A DNA stretch of 64,000 bases from Gymnopilus junonius (GCA_015501075.1 JADNYJ010000065.1:62001-126000), one strand, 5' to 3'; counted from the first letter of the stretch, positions 50,282 to 62,107 are shown. Numbers and translations are program-made. Notes: generated by a model not told the origin, from the sequence alone.

Positions 50282-50873
50282 TTCCACCCCCCTGTTCCTC
50301 CCTGGTCCCTTGACGCCCCTAAGTGCTAAATCCATCTGAATCATATTCCAAGACGCTCATGAGTTCGCCGCCCACCAAGCCTTAGTCTGAGATCAGGCCG
50401 CCTTTACCTAGCGAATACGTTCAAATGTGAATAATTCAGAAATCAGACGCTGTAAAGAAGAAGCTATTTACTGTTTGTATCGTTCTTCTGTGGTAGATCA
50501 CTGATCCTTCGCAGTGGCGACCGGTCATCTAAGTGGATACTTTTCAGATATGCAAGTGCATCTGCATTCAAAGCAGCTTCGAGGTCCGTAATGTATCAGC
50601 ACGTGCGTAGCAAGCGTGGATGTGTATAGGCTGGAGCGAACCGTAGTGCCGATTGAATCCTTGCGTCTCCATCGGAAATGTTGAATATAGGCCTTACCGA
50701 GAATGAAGACTCATACGATCCTTGCCCTGCAACCCGATGAGAGCCACCTTTGGCAGTCAATGCCGACCTTCCGAAAGCGCAAAGTCTATAAAAGCTGGAA
50801 CTAGAAAGTCAAATCAAAATCAAAATCAATCCGCCTCGTTCACTGTTCAGAAACACGTACAACGATCATCACA

Positions 50874-51184
50874 ATGCGTTTCTCCGCCCTCAGCTTCGTC
50901 GCTCTCTTCGTAGGCATTGTAGTCGTCGCAGCCAACCCTGCTCCTGGTTATGGACCCAACTCAATCCTTGACGTCCGTAAACGTTGCTACCCCGATTCCT
51001 GCGTGAGTACATCCAAAGTCCTTTTCAAGAAAGCGCGTTCAAAGCTCACCTTTAACTAGCAATAAAATGAAGATGGCTGCTGGGCTGGACCAGCATGCTG
51101 CGCCGTAAGTTGTTTGAACCCTGGACTGAAGCTCCCACGAGATAACTACTGACTGATTCGCAGAACGGAAGCTGCCCTTGCTAA
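50874..51184 (+). CDS. Small secreted cysteine-rich peptide, possibly interrupted
   Basis: Exon 1 (50874-51002) encodes a signal peptide (MRFSALSFVALFVGIVVVAA), a short pro-region and a Kex2-type site, VRKR, before CYPDSC; a GTGAGT donor follows. The next exon in the same phase (from 51060) reads Q, stop, then EDGCWAGPACCA to a GTAAGT donor, and the last exon (51164-51184) reads NGSCPC and stop. The eight cysteines either side (CxxxxC, CxxxxxCC, CxC) look like one compact disulfide peptide, so the TAA at 51063-51065 is either a real nonsense mutation or a sign that the acceptor differs. TATAAAAG at 50787-50794, 80 bp upstream of the start codon. Effector- or antimicrobial-like by size only. 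Confidence 0.5.
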
Positions 51185-51816
51185 ATATCATGCCTTCAAG
51201 TTGCAGGCCGTAGAGTGTACGACAAGTAGATGGGATTGAACGATCTCAATTGGAGACATACGGCGGGGAGTATTTGAGCTGCAGCCATCATTCAATAAAC
51301 AAGTAAAGTCGTCGGACATAGCTAGGCACTGTACCGTTTGCGGTCCAATGGGTACGAAAGATGGCCAATGTCCAGCTGGATATCGTAAAAAGGAGTTCAA
51401 GGCCGTAGAGAATAGACCTTTACACCGTCTTAGGCGTTCCACGCCACCTTGCGCCAGCGAATTTCGGCATACCTGGAACAATGATTTCTGTTGTCACGAC
51501 TCTGAAGTTCCTGATGGAACTCGTCACGCTTTGGTTTTATTTGCCTAAAGCCTTTCATTGCGCCAATGCGTTTCTAAATAACTTGTTTCTAACGACCAAC
51601 TAATACCTTCAGCGCTGAACACTTGTCTAAATCAAACCGGTAATTCCTCGTTGAATTCTCCTAAATATATACATTCATACACTCAGCCAAACATGTATGC
51701 TTCAGGATAATCCTACCACCTTCCGAGCCCCGAACACAAATTGCAATATTAAAAGCCGAGATCACTTAGGCGATAACGTTTGGTAGCGAAATGAAAATCG
51801 CTACAAAATCAATAAT
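51185..51816. other. Intergenic, no gene recognised
   Basis: Short gap between the cysteine-rich peptide gene and the 3' end of the first terpene synthase; nothing else seen. Confidence 0.45.
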
Positions 51817-52907
51817 TCAATGCCGGAAGATGGTAAAAGAGGAACTCAAATACAGGAGACCATTGGCAAAAAGCTTCCAGGGCTTGCTTGCCTTTGTAGA
51901 TTCCAATGCCTGGGAGATTCTGGAATGGGTGTCTACCACCTCATTTGCTACATCTTGTATGGTCTGTACGATCTCCTTTCCAGTTACCTCCGCCCTATAA
52001 TGAATATAATTGTTTGTCTCTCCCACAAGCGCTTCTTTATAAAATCTACAGAAACACACCCGATCAGCAGCGCATGGATGAAGGAGACGGTGAAAAGGAA
52101 ACGTACGACAGAACGTCATTGGCATAGTCGATAAAAAATCGGATATCTTCAATCATTTGGATATACGTCGATAAATCTGGAACAGAGGCCGTCGGATATA
52201 TGAAAAAAGCATAACCCGGTGAGGCTCCTGTCTTGACGCGCAGATAGTTTGGCCACGACGTGGCTAAAGTCGACGACTTCATGTCGCGGATCGATGGTTC
52301 CATTTCCATAAGACGCCCAGTAATAAAATCCATGCCAGCTACGGTGATACAATTGGCAGCAATCGGGTTCCAGTGGTCTGACATATCGGCCAGGTTTTTC
52401 CTCAACCCTTCCAATATGGATCTCTCAGAAGTTTGCTTCGTGAGCATGCTATGTTGAAACGTCTTTAATGATGCCGGATCTTTGTGACCAAGGTCGTCCA
52501 TATAAAGCAAGTACCTATATGTAAGCATCAATCGAAATAATTAACTCATGCAAGAGTAATAGACACCATGTGAACCGCGCGATTAGAAGCTTGACCTCAA
52601 CTGGGTGTTCTGGATACGGAAGCTTCGAGGTTTCCACTGAATTTGGATGCCAGAATTATTGAAACGAACCACATACCTCAGCAGAAGAAGCAGCCGCGAG
52701 ACAGGTTGCTTCGACCCAGCCAGCACGAGTGCCGTAAGGTGAAAATTCGGAGAGCAAAGATTGATAGGTTTGACTTGAAGATATATCGAAGTCCGCTCCT
52801 CTTGTATTGGGAGGAACATAATCCAAGTCTTTCACAAAATTGGTGATTATTTTCTTGTACTGGCTGGCAAACTGGTCTTCCTCTATAACAGCGGGCTTTT
52901 GAGACAT
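51817..52907 (-). CDS. Terpene synthase, trichodiene synthase (TRI5) family, copy 1
   Basis: Class I sesquiterpene cyclase-like protein, 307 residues. Exons: 52677-52907 (231 nt), 52567-52622 (56), 52107-52514 (408), 51817-52045 (229). Exons 2-4 have exactly the same lengths as in the paralog at 55748. Metal-binding motifs: the aspartate-rich YLLYMDDLGHK near residue 97, and the NSE motif NDVLSFYKE spanning the last splice junction. Also TSWPNYLRVKTG and YIQMIEDIRFFIDYAND, typical of the TRI5 family. Shorter than Fusarium TRI5 (about 375 residues) but in line with basidiomycete members. Its partner copy is divergently oriented 2.8 kb away; an FAD monooxygenase lies further right. Expected substrate is farnesyl diphosphate; the product cannot be told. 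Confidence 0.86.
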
Positions 52908-53677
52908 CGCTTACACTACAGGTAACCCACCGACCAGGTCCAGCCCTATATAAATGTGACCTATTGCTTCTTGCACGTAAATTTATCGCTATCGCGGCAC
53001 AGTGACTATTCGGACGTACAGTTATCGCTGGTTCTTGCCTTCCTGCGGGCGATTGCCTATCTCAATATGGAATTGCTAAGCTATTTCTGGGCCAGTTCGG
53101 CGGCTAGTGCGACTTGGTTACTTAAGATATAGATACTCCGAATATTTGGAATCTGATCAATTGGGTGGGGCTTGTCACCGCAATTACGACGAGGCGCACG
53201 ACAGCGACGTACCACTGCGCACAAAATAGGTAACGATCGGACTAGGTCGAAGAGAGGGAAAGATATTCAGAAAGATACTCTTAGCGCCAGTGACAGTAGG
53301 CTTCTGATAAGGGGGTATCACCATCTGGTGAATAAACTTTCATAAACTTTCATACTGACATGAATCCTTATCGCCTTCCTTATCGTCTTCCTTATCGTCT
53401 TCAAAGGGTAGTCCAAAATAAAAGCGAACATCCTAATGGGCGCTACCGGTTAATAAGCTTACCGATCCCGATCCAATTTGAATGGCAGCGCTCACAGTCC
53501 GGCGCCAGCGCCTTCCATCAGTTGTGAAAAAGAAATTGGCTGATATTTGATGTCGAGAATGTCTCTAGTATTTGACTATCGAAACCTATCGTAGTACAAC
53601 TGGGTCTTCTGAGAACATTCACTGAGTAGATCATGACAGATATTAACAGTGAATATCGTCGATAAAGTACAAATTCC
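52908..53677. other. Promoter side of terpene synthase 1
   Basis: No gene recognised. Confidence 0.4.
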
Positions 53678-54109
53678 TTAGTTCTGGGTCCAAACACCAC
53701 TACCGGAGATGCTGCTTCCAGGATCAAGAGGCATGTTAAGGGGTCCTTCAATGTTGGGTCCATTTTGAATGTCCAATTTCACAGTTTTCGGGCCAATTCT
53801 TCCACTGAAGGGGCGAGTGGAAGTCAGTTGGCTTATGTCGTTGAAAGTGAGGACCGCATTGTGGCATTCGAAGGGCGGAACGCTCGATGCGAAACTGCCG
53901 GAAAAATTGTACTTGAGGCCATCGATCATGAACGTGGATTCAAATCGACCAAGGGCATTGGCGCTAATGTATCCAGTGGCGGAACGCAGGACGGAAGGAT
54001 CACTGTTGTTACCGGGTTAAATGGTTAAATGGTTACTGTAGACAGAGTCCTTCATTTTTTACCTGCTACTTAAGACGATATTCTGCTCTACATCACGAGG
54101 AGGTGCCAT
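53678..54109 (-). CDS. Small protein of the four-copy family, copy 3
   Basis: Two exons, 54063-54109 (47 nt) and 53678-54002 (325 nt), 123 residues from MAPPRDVEQN, with an ATCATGG start context. Full family pattern: SATGYIS, MIDGLKYNFSGSF, SVPPFECHNAVLTF, LTSTRPFSGRIG and the C-terminus SGSGVWTQN. Nearly colinear with copy 1 at 32582. Lies between the two divergent terpene synthases. A non-coding first exon with a GTGAGA donor may sit near 54180-54210. Function unknown. Confidence 0.65.
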
Positions 54110-55747
54110 GATAACGGTGCTGTACATTATACGCCAGAGTAAGTCAGGGTTGTACTAACAAGGAGGAGGATTCTCACCTGGAATAATACGAGTGGGCTTG
54201 TCTGACATGACTTGGGCGAAAATTGGCCCTTATATATGTAGGCAGTAGTACTACAGATAACGCCTTACTTGACTCAATGGAATGTATTAGTCTCGGTTTA
54301 TGGAAGAGAATGTCTCTGAGTATTCCGAGTAACTCGATAGATTGACATTATGACAGGTATCTTTCTGTATAAAGGCTTCTTATTCCATCGCTTACATCTT
54401 GACAGAAGAGGGTTCGTAAATAATATGGAATTAAACTTGGTACCTCGACCATTTGAAAATAATATGAGAATGACAGCAGACAGAGAAATATAACAGGTGA
54501 CAACTGGCATTCTAAGAAATAGAGATATAAAGACAGCCATGACGTCTAGCAACTACGAGTACTACAAATAGTATGATGATTCCCCAATCAAGACGTCGGG
54601 ACGAACGCATGCGTGATAACAAAGTTTCATCATGTGAAAATGTACCTACTCTCTGAAATTGGGATCTCCCCAGTAGTAAATCATTTCCCTTCCTTTTCCA
54701 CCAGGAGAACCTGCCATGCCACACATGCTTCCCGATTAGGATACAGTATGCCCATGATCTATTTTGAAGTTCCGCACCAGAATGCTTGTGATGAAATTGG
54801 ATCGCGTCCGATGTCATTGGAAGGGCTGATCCTCGGTCGTGTTTTTCCTTTCCAAAGAAATATATTTAATGCTGACTCAAAATTAGTAGCGGTGCCCGGA
54901 TTCTATTGCAGTGGTTCCTACAGTCAACGATATGCACGGCTAGACTTCTTTCTCTTAAAGAGCCATTGTGCAAGCATAGAGAACACATTGAGGTCTGAGC
55001 ATCATTATACACTCTTGCGCTCCAAATACGATCTAAGCATCCCATTCAAGCTTAAGAAAACGCAAAACGCCATTGAAGGGCATTGGTCTGAATTTAAAAC
55101 CGGTGTCTTTGAAAGGCCGATTGCACCCTCGGCAGTCACTTATCTACTTCGTCATCCCGTTCCAAGCGGCTTAAACCCCGGTCTTCAGGATAATCAATGA
55201 TGCTTTGGGCTAAATAGGCATACATAACTGCGAATTTAACACTTGAGCTACTCCATTTGAACAGTCCTTGACTTATGAAATGTTTGAACACTTAGTAAGT
55301 ATGGATATTACTAACTATGCTTCTTGGCTAGATGAGCAGTCGATACAGTAACAAGTAGAACTCGAAGTAGGTGATAAAAAAGTCGATCTTACTATCATAT
55401 CCAGATCTCAGACGCGTGCTTAACAGAAGTCTGGAGGTCTTCCCAATCAAAGGGTTCTCAAGGCATATCATCGCTACCAGTGGTATATTCGAGCCATTTG
55501 GATGAGCTACGGCCCCGATATAATCGTATGTAATGTCGTGGTCATGAAAGTGATGAATAAGCAAAATGTAATCATTGTATCAAGCTTCAAGCTTCAGAGG
55601 CGGATCAAGAAAATCCCGACGGTGGTGCATTTTCTACGAAACTTTACATCATTGGGGCCTGTATAAACTGCTGCAGGGTATAAAACGCACTCAGTCATCC
55701 TAGAAAATTAGACTGACACCTAGTACAGCATCCTATCCTCAGCAGTA
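54110..55747 (+). other. Region between copy 3 and terpene synthase 2; one long unassigned frame
   Basis: A plus-strand frame runs from an ATG at about 54640 to 55200 (up to about 185 residues, ending NPGLQDNQ) without introns. It has no recognisable domain and no obvious promoter; it may be chance. The last 150 bp are the terpene synthase 2 promoter. Confidence 0.25.
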
Positions 55748-56831
55748 ATGACGGAGACAGCTTCGCCTGCCATTTTCAAGGATATCGTCTCCGACTTTCT
55801 CAAAGCGCTGGACTACAGTCCGCCAAGCTTACGAGGTACTGTTGTAGATTTGATGGCAACAGCCACCTATAAATCCTTACTCTCCGAATTCTCCGATTAC
55901 GACGACGGAGGAGCTTGGTTCAAAAAAATGTGTAAGGAAGCAACAGGGTTATCAGAGGCAAGTACTGACTATTATTTGTTTCGAGGTTTTTGGAATGATA
56001 CTAAGGTGAGAACTCTACAGCTTCCATATCCTTCCCACACCGCAGAGGTACGACTTCAAATCGCTCGTTATACTTGGTGCGTACTGGCTTATCCTGTTTG
56101 ATACAATTCCGAGGATAATAATTTTGAAATATCGAGTACAGGTACTTGCTATACATGGACGATCTTGGACACAAAATCCCCTCGAACTTGCAAGTTTTCC
56201 AACAGGGCGTTCTTTCCAAAACCAGTTCTGGAGCAAAGCCCCTAGATGACTTTCACAAAAATCTAATGGATATGTATCACTTTTGGGATACAATCCCAGC
56301 AAATTGTATTACTGTCTCAGGCTTGGATTTTGTCACTGGGCGTATCATTGAGGACGAGCTCGCGATGCGTGATATGAAACCCTGCGCAATGGCTACTTCG
56401 TGGCCAAACTTCTTGCGCGTCAAGACAGGAGGAGCTGCAGCTTTTGCTTTTTTTATATTTACAAAGGAGCAGAACCCCGACCTCTACGCTTACATCCAGA
56501 TGATTGAAGATATCCGATTCTTCCTGGATTACGTCAATGATCTCTTGTCGTGCGTATTTCCTCAACCTTTTGACGCGTCCGTCTAAACCATTTGTTGTTC
56601 AGGTTCTACAAGGAGGCGCTTGCAGGAGAAACAACTAATTACATTTACACAAGAGCGCGGATTACTCAAAAATCTGAAATGGATACACTTCGTGAAGTAT
56701 CCAATGAAGTTCTAGCTGCATATTCCAGGACTACTGAGGCCTTGGAAATCACGGGTGCGAGCATGCCTTGGAAACTCTTTGCCAATGGAATTCTGCAAGT
56801 GCCCCCTCTATCTGACATTTCTCTCTGCTGA
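55748..56831 (+). CDS. Terpene synthase, trichodiene synthase (TRI5) family, copy 2
   Basis: Paralog of the gene at 51817, 300 residues. Exons 55748-55957 (210 nt), 56021-56076 (56), 56142-56549 (408), 56603-56831 (229). Motifs: YLLYMDDLGHK, TSWPNFLRVKTG, YIQMIEDIRFFLDYVND and NDLLSFYKE (Mg-binding NSE motif across the last intron). The first intron appears to start with GC (GAG|GCAAGT at 55958), supported because the paralog splices at the same codon with a GT donor; it is 63 nt and stop-free, so retention would add 21 residues. Divergent from copy 1, followed by the repeat-peptide gene. Expected to cyclise farnesyl diphosphate. Confidence 0.86.
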
Positions 56832-57023
56832 TTGTTCCGCATGGTGCACAGGGATTTCCATTTTTATTTCAAACGTTATCACCTCGGTGATCTTGGTTTT
56901 AATACTCTTGATCAATAAATCTCAGAACGAGCGGACTGGTCGAATGACTAATTTATTTATTATTGAATAGTCTGCTATGTATGCACTCAGCCCAAGTCAT
57001 GTAATATGTTGTCGTGAACGTCA

Positions 57024-57868
57024 TCAATTTCTAGGCGGCAACGACGCCTTAATAGGACCCCCATACGGACCATAAGGAACTGTAAGATGGTCTGTTCGAG
57101 AGTCCAACTCAACCTCCAGTTCCCGCCTCACTCGAGGAGGAAGGGATGCCTTGATCGGCCCACCATAAGGCCCGTAGGGAACTGTTAAGTGGTCAGCCCG
57201 AGCCTCCAAGTACTCCGTAAGCTCGCGCCTTGTTCGAGGAGGAAGAGACGCCTTGATCGGCCCACCGTGAGGTCCGTAGGGGACAGTGAGGTGATCAGTA
57301 CGAGACTCCAAATCAACTTCGAGTTCTCGTCTCGTTCGGGGGGGAAGAGAGGCCTTGATCGGTCCGCCATGAGGGCCATACGGAGCGGTAAGGTAGTCGC
57401 CACGAGCATCCAGGTCGACGGTCAGCTCTCGCCTCGTTCGAGGGGGTAGGGAAGCCTTGATGGGACCGCCATAAGGACCGTAAGGAACAGTAAGATGGTC
57501 AGTGCGAGTCTCCAAATACAAATACAACTCTCTCCTTGTGTAGCGTGGAGGAAGAGACGCCTTGATGGGACCACCATTGGGACCATATGGAACGGTGAGG
57601 TGGTCATTTCGAATTTCTAAGTCCAATCCCCGTCTTGTTCGGGGGGGAAGAGACGCCTTGATAGGACCACCATAGGGACCGTATGGGACAGTAAGGTGAT
57701 CAGTGCGCGCTTCAAGGGTAGGATTTCCGGGAACGAAATCGACAGGAGCAGCAAGTGATGGGCCGACAACAGCCAGGAAAACGAATAGAATCAGTTTGTT
57801 AACTGTTTAACGAGTCAGCATAAGAAGAAATCAGAAGGCCGAAACTTGAATAAAGACGCACATTGCAT
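57024..57868 (-). CDS. Seven-repeat Kex2-type secreted peptide precursor
   Basis: Two exons: a 7-nt first exon (57862-57868, ATGCAAT) and 57024-57802, joined by a 59-nt intron (GTGCGT...AACAG), 261 residues. Signal peptide MQFNKLILFVFLAVVGPSLA, a short pro-segment (APVDFVPGNPTLEAR), then seven units of the form (T/N/G/A)-D-H-L-T-V-P-Y-G-P-x-G-G-P-I-K-A-S-L-P-P-R. Consecutive units are separated by linkers such as TRRELTVDLDAR that start with a dibasic Kex2 site and are acidic. Units differ at one or two residues (x = Y, N or H; unit 4 has DYLTAPYGP), while their DNA differs at many third codon positions. This is the architecture of fungal Kex2-processed repeat proteins, which yield secreted or cyclised peptides. 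No UstY-like (DUF3328) oxidase was seen nearby. Product and role unknown. Confidence 0.85.
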
Positions 57869-59595
57869 GACGAATAATCTGCTGTAAGGATTTGTGGATA
57901 ATATGGACAGAAGAACGTAAAGCTGGACAAGGATTACAATGATCTGTATTAAGAAAGGTTCTCACAGTATACAGAAAGCAACGTACCGGCCGGCGCTGTG
58001 TTGGAGTAAAGTAGGTGATTTGGAGCTCAGCTGAAGAAACGTGTAAAAGATTTCGCCCTTTTATCAATTCGTCAATACCGGTTTTCTCCTAGATTTCGAT
58101 CGTGGTGAGATAGTCATATTGAAATGGGGGGTAGACGATCCTCTGATGTGCGCATGCTGCGTTATTGGTACATCAGTGATTCAATAACTTCCAAAACTGT
58201 TGATTTTACAGAGCAAAAACGACGAAGAGCGTCCGTATAGCATCTGCCGAAATTGAACAACCACAAGGGTCCGATTTTATGAGACGTTCGCTTTATAATT
58301 TGATAAGCTTGACTAGTCTTTATGAGTATGAGACGTTCGCTGTTATAATTTGATTAACTTGACTGCTCTTGGCATGGTACGCATGGATGAATTGATAACG
58401 ATCACTTGATGATCATTCCAAGAAATTCGTCAATAAAATCGGCTCAATTCTAGGCACAATAGTAAACAGGAGCTCTGAGGAAGCATGGAAATTGAAGATA
58501 CGAGCTCGAGGTGAAATTTTATATGTACTTTTGATGGCAGTCTCCTTTAGTCGCAACGTACCCTGTAGGACGTGGAAACCATTGATGTCGACGAAACAGG
58601 GCTTTTTGTGGATGAAAGGGAGAAAGAAGAGACACAGGGGGTGGTGTTACGCCTTCCACAAGAGGGGTACAAGTCCGCATCCGTTGGCCACTGTTCCCTC
58701 ATAGACCAGAGACAGAGATCCAGGGGAGAAATTAAAGATAAGGAAAAGAGAAGCTCGCGTTGGATAAGGCTCAGTGCAATTACTTGTATGTAGAAGCCAT
58801 ATTCACAGAACGGCAGGCAAGCGAAAAGGCGAGGTCCAAGTTACTATGGGTGAACGGTGGTGGTCCAGGAGTTCGTGGCACTGTGGCAGGAACAGAATTG
58901 ATCGAAGCCGTAGACAAACAGCACCAAATTATGGTCTCAATCGAAATTTGCATGTCACGACTTCGCCGCAACTCCGACGATTGCCAATTGGACAATGCCT
59001 TCGTGTTCCAGATATCGGTCAATGTTCTCTGCTATGTTTCTTTCCCAAGTTTCGGTTGAAGAAAAACACTGGGATTTCTGAATGAATGGTTTGTTGAGCG
59101 GATAGTTGTCGGCGGTGTGAGTATTTCTTGACTACTTCCTCACATCTGAATATTAGCCTGAACATCTATGTAATATCTGTAGGCTTTTTTGTTTGTACTT
59201 GCCTCTGGCGGGTGTCGTGGACCCGGAAGAAATGAGCTGTTTCTCACCCCCGGCCCATCTGTCCATGAAACCCGACGCGAAAATAGAAGTTTAGAACGTC
59301 ATTCAAAGTAGAAGTTGAGAGTTGTCAGATGTTATCGTGGTAAGTAGGGCCAAAATTTGACTTCTCTTGAGGCTAACATTAGTAGCGATTGCCCATACCC
59401 GTGCAGAAATAACTAGCCTACCACGTCTATAATTGCGGGTACTGAGAGACAGAACCCCCAGTATCCTCTCTCGGATGTCCTACTTCCGCGACAGTGTTCT
59501 CATGATCGTGCTTCAGAGATGAACAGAGTCCGTCCAACCTGTTCTTATAAAGCATCGCTCTCGAATTCTGTCCTCATTTCCAGAGGACTGAGCCC
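57869..59595. other. Intergenic with a 43-bp direct duplication
   Basis: No supported gene, although plus-strand frames between 58490 and 59085 are fairly long. A direct repeat is present at 58278-58320 and 58327-58370. Confidence 0.4.
58278..58370 (+). repeat. Imperfect direct repeat, about 43 bp x 2
   Basis: TATGAGACGTTCGCT(G)TTATAATTTGAT... occurs twice, separated by 6 bp (58278-58320 and 58327-58370), with a few differences. Upstream of the repeat-peptide gene. Confidence 0.75.
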
Positions 59596-61365
59596 ATGAC
59601 TGGGAAATTGCGCATCGCTATTGTGTGAGCCGGGTTTCTTCTGTGCAATAATCAATCTACTTATGGTCGGTCAATAGGGGAGCTGGTATTGGAGGGCTGA
59701 CATTGGCAGTCGCCCTCAGCCACTTGGAGTTGGAGGATTACGTTGAAGTTACCATCTACGAATCAACATCTGAGCTGAAGCAAGTTGGAGCGGGCATCAC
59801 CGTCTGGCCGAGAGGATGGGAAATTTTGAAGAATATGGGTTTGGAGGCGTCCTTAACGGAACGAATCGCTCCAGAGCAGAGGGATGCGGTGAAGAAGGAG
59901 CTGAGTGCGTAACTATTGACATACCCTGTTGTTCTTTTTCAATCAGCTAACCTGTAGATCGTTTTAGGACGTGCTTTTGTGTTCCGGAAGAGCGATCAAG
60001 TAAATGGCACTCTCATCTCTGACATGCACATACCCGGTACTTAGTCTCCTTGGTAATGCAGACTGTTCTTTATGTTGACCAGATTATCGTCAAAGGCGGT
60101 TCGATCTCATACCACCGCGCCGACGTGCAAGAGACCCTCCTGGAGCATATCTCACCGTCAATCCAGATCCACACTTCTCACAGATTGACGGCATATCGAG
60201 AATCAGAAGACGGTGTCGAGTTGATCTTCAAGGACGGCAAGGCGGCTTCCTGTGACGTGTTGATTGGTGCTGATGGGATTAACTCGGCCGTCCGGAAAAC
60301 GTTCTTGTCGGCGGGAAAAGGACTGTCAGAGGAGGAAGCTACTCAAATTGCTCGACCTGTGTGGACTGGGACTATTGTCTATCGGGATCTTATCAATAGC
60401 GACTCCCTCCGACAAGAGGCGCAAGATCACCCGGCACTTACGCTGCCAATGGTGGTACGTTTACTATCTCACTGCATCTGTTATCTTTTACTAACGTACG
60501 ATTTCCTGGACAGTACTGCGGAAAGAATCAGGTATCTGACGATGTTTAGTTTGTGGCGCGGAATCCGCCTGACGAAATGGGAAGCACATAGTGACGTATC
60601 CTGTTCTGCAAGGTCGACTCATCAATACGATCCCATTTTTCACCGAGCCAGAGAAAGAGGGAACTTATGTCGAAGGTCCCGTAATTATTGAAAACACGAC
60701 AGATGATTTTGTGTCTCCCTTCAAGGACTGGGAGGAAGAAGCGCGCATCATATTGAAGGTATGTGTGCTCCTAGTTTGAATCATCCTCATTATTAATATC
60801 GCACTGCATAGCACATGAAGAAACCCTCTCGCTGGGCTGTTCAAACTGTTAATCCACTGGAGACTTACGTTTCCAACCGTGTGATGCTCATGGGCGACGC
60901 GGTGTGTTTCCTGTCCAACTATTGCACAGTGAACATTCTTCTAAAACGATCTTTGATGCAGGCACACGCAATGGCAACTCATCTCGGGAACGGCGCAGGC
61001 CAGGCGATCGAAGTAAGCAATCTTGACCCCCATGGGTACGGAAATGATGCCTAACGTTTTAGGATGCGTACATTCTTTCCAACGTCATCGCCAAGAGCGT
61101 CCGGCAAGAAGGCCTCGTCAATATCGCAAAGATTGCAAAGATATATGATACTATCCGACAGCCTTTTGGAAATTTTGCTGTCGTGGCCTCTAGGAATCAG
61201 GGACAATTGTACGAGTTTACTGCTCCTGGATTCGAAGACGTGAAGCCTGGAGAAGTACTACCACAGGAGAAACTGGAGGAACTCAAAAGAGCTATCGAAA
61301 AGAATTGGTGGTGGACGTATGACTCTGCCAGGGGTGATCTCGAACGCGCGCTGGCCATGTTTTAA
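59596..61365 (+). CDS. FAD-dependent monooxygenase (salicylate hydroxylase-like, group A)
   Basis: Nine exons: 59596-59624, 59678-59904, 59968-60036, 60096-60454, 60514-60531, 60585-60758, 60812-60901, 60962-61012, 61063-61365; 439 residues, phases consistent. The ATG gives MTGKLRIAIV, completed across the first intron to the FAD-binding GAGIGGLTLAVAL. Then GAGITVWPRG, the DG motif in VLIGADGINSAVRK, and the GD motif split by an intron (RVMLMGDA|AHAMATHLGNGAGQAIE|DAYIL). This is the order of flavin aromatic/terpenoid hydroxylases using NAD(P)H and O2. Exon 5 is only 18 nt. It sits 2.8 kb after terpene synthase 2, so it could hydroxylate or epoxidise its product; that is inference. Confidence 0.85.
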
Positions 61366-61715
61366 GTTTAAGCTTATAACATTGACAGTTCAACGTGTCT
61401 CTTACTTCTCATGTTTGACTATTGTTCCCGTTTTGACGTCTTTAGGCTTCAGGACATTCCAAATTGCTTATGTTCTCTCCATCAATCTCGCATTTACTAT
61501 ACAGACCAGCTTCCCGGCTTTGCTATTGTCGCCACCTCTGGGCTCGAGCACCTTTGCCTCGTACATCGACCATTTTAATGTGCCTTATAACCTGTTTACC
61601 CTCTGCTTATGAATTCGTTGGTCGATCAAAACCATACATTCAAAATTTATACTCGTCTATCTAGTAAAAGAGGTTTTCCAGCAGGAAAACTACCAGAACT
61701 TGAACAGGATAGAAC

Positions 61716-62107
61716 CTAGTTCTGGGTCCAGACACCGCTGCCGGAGATGCTGCTTCCTGGATCAATACGCATGTTAAGGGGTCCACTGATAGACGGCCCG
61801 TTCCTAACGTTCAAACCTGACATTCCATGGGCCAATCGTTCCATAGAATGAACGAGTGGAAGTGAGTTCATATGTGTGGTTGTACTGAAGTACCGCATTG
61901 TGGCATTCGAAGGGCGGGACGCTGGATGTGAAACTTCCGGAGAAGTTGTACTTGAGTCCATCGATCAAGAATGTTGCTTCAAAGCGACCTAGGTAGTTGC
62001 CGCTAATATAACCCCTAGCAGAACGCATTGTGTGAAGGCTGGCGCCATCGTTTAGAGCAGATTGATCTTCGATTTCTTTGGGGGATGTTATAGTGCTGAT
62101 AGAGCTG
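61716..62107 (-). pseudogene. Small protein of the four-copy family, copy 4 (frameshifted)
   Basis: Keeps SPKEIEDQSALNDGASLHTM, RSARGYISGNYLGRFEATFL, IDGLKYNFSGSF, SVPPFECHNAV and LTSTRSFYGTIGPW, then a stop. One extra T near 61813-61815 (AGGTTTGAACG where AGGTTGAACG is expected) splits the protein: the remainder (NVRNGPSISGPLNM through SGSGVWTQN) is in the next frame. The upstream end is unclear because the position of the ATG used in copies 1 and 3 reads ATAACA here. Either a young pseudogene or a sequencing error in a T run. Confidence 0.65.

Noticed and set aside
54613..55200. 195-residue plus-strand frame as a gene
   Set aside because: It opens at GTG rather than ATG and has no known domain or promoter; kept only as a note in the intergenic entry.
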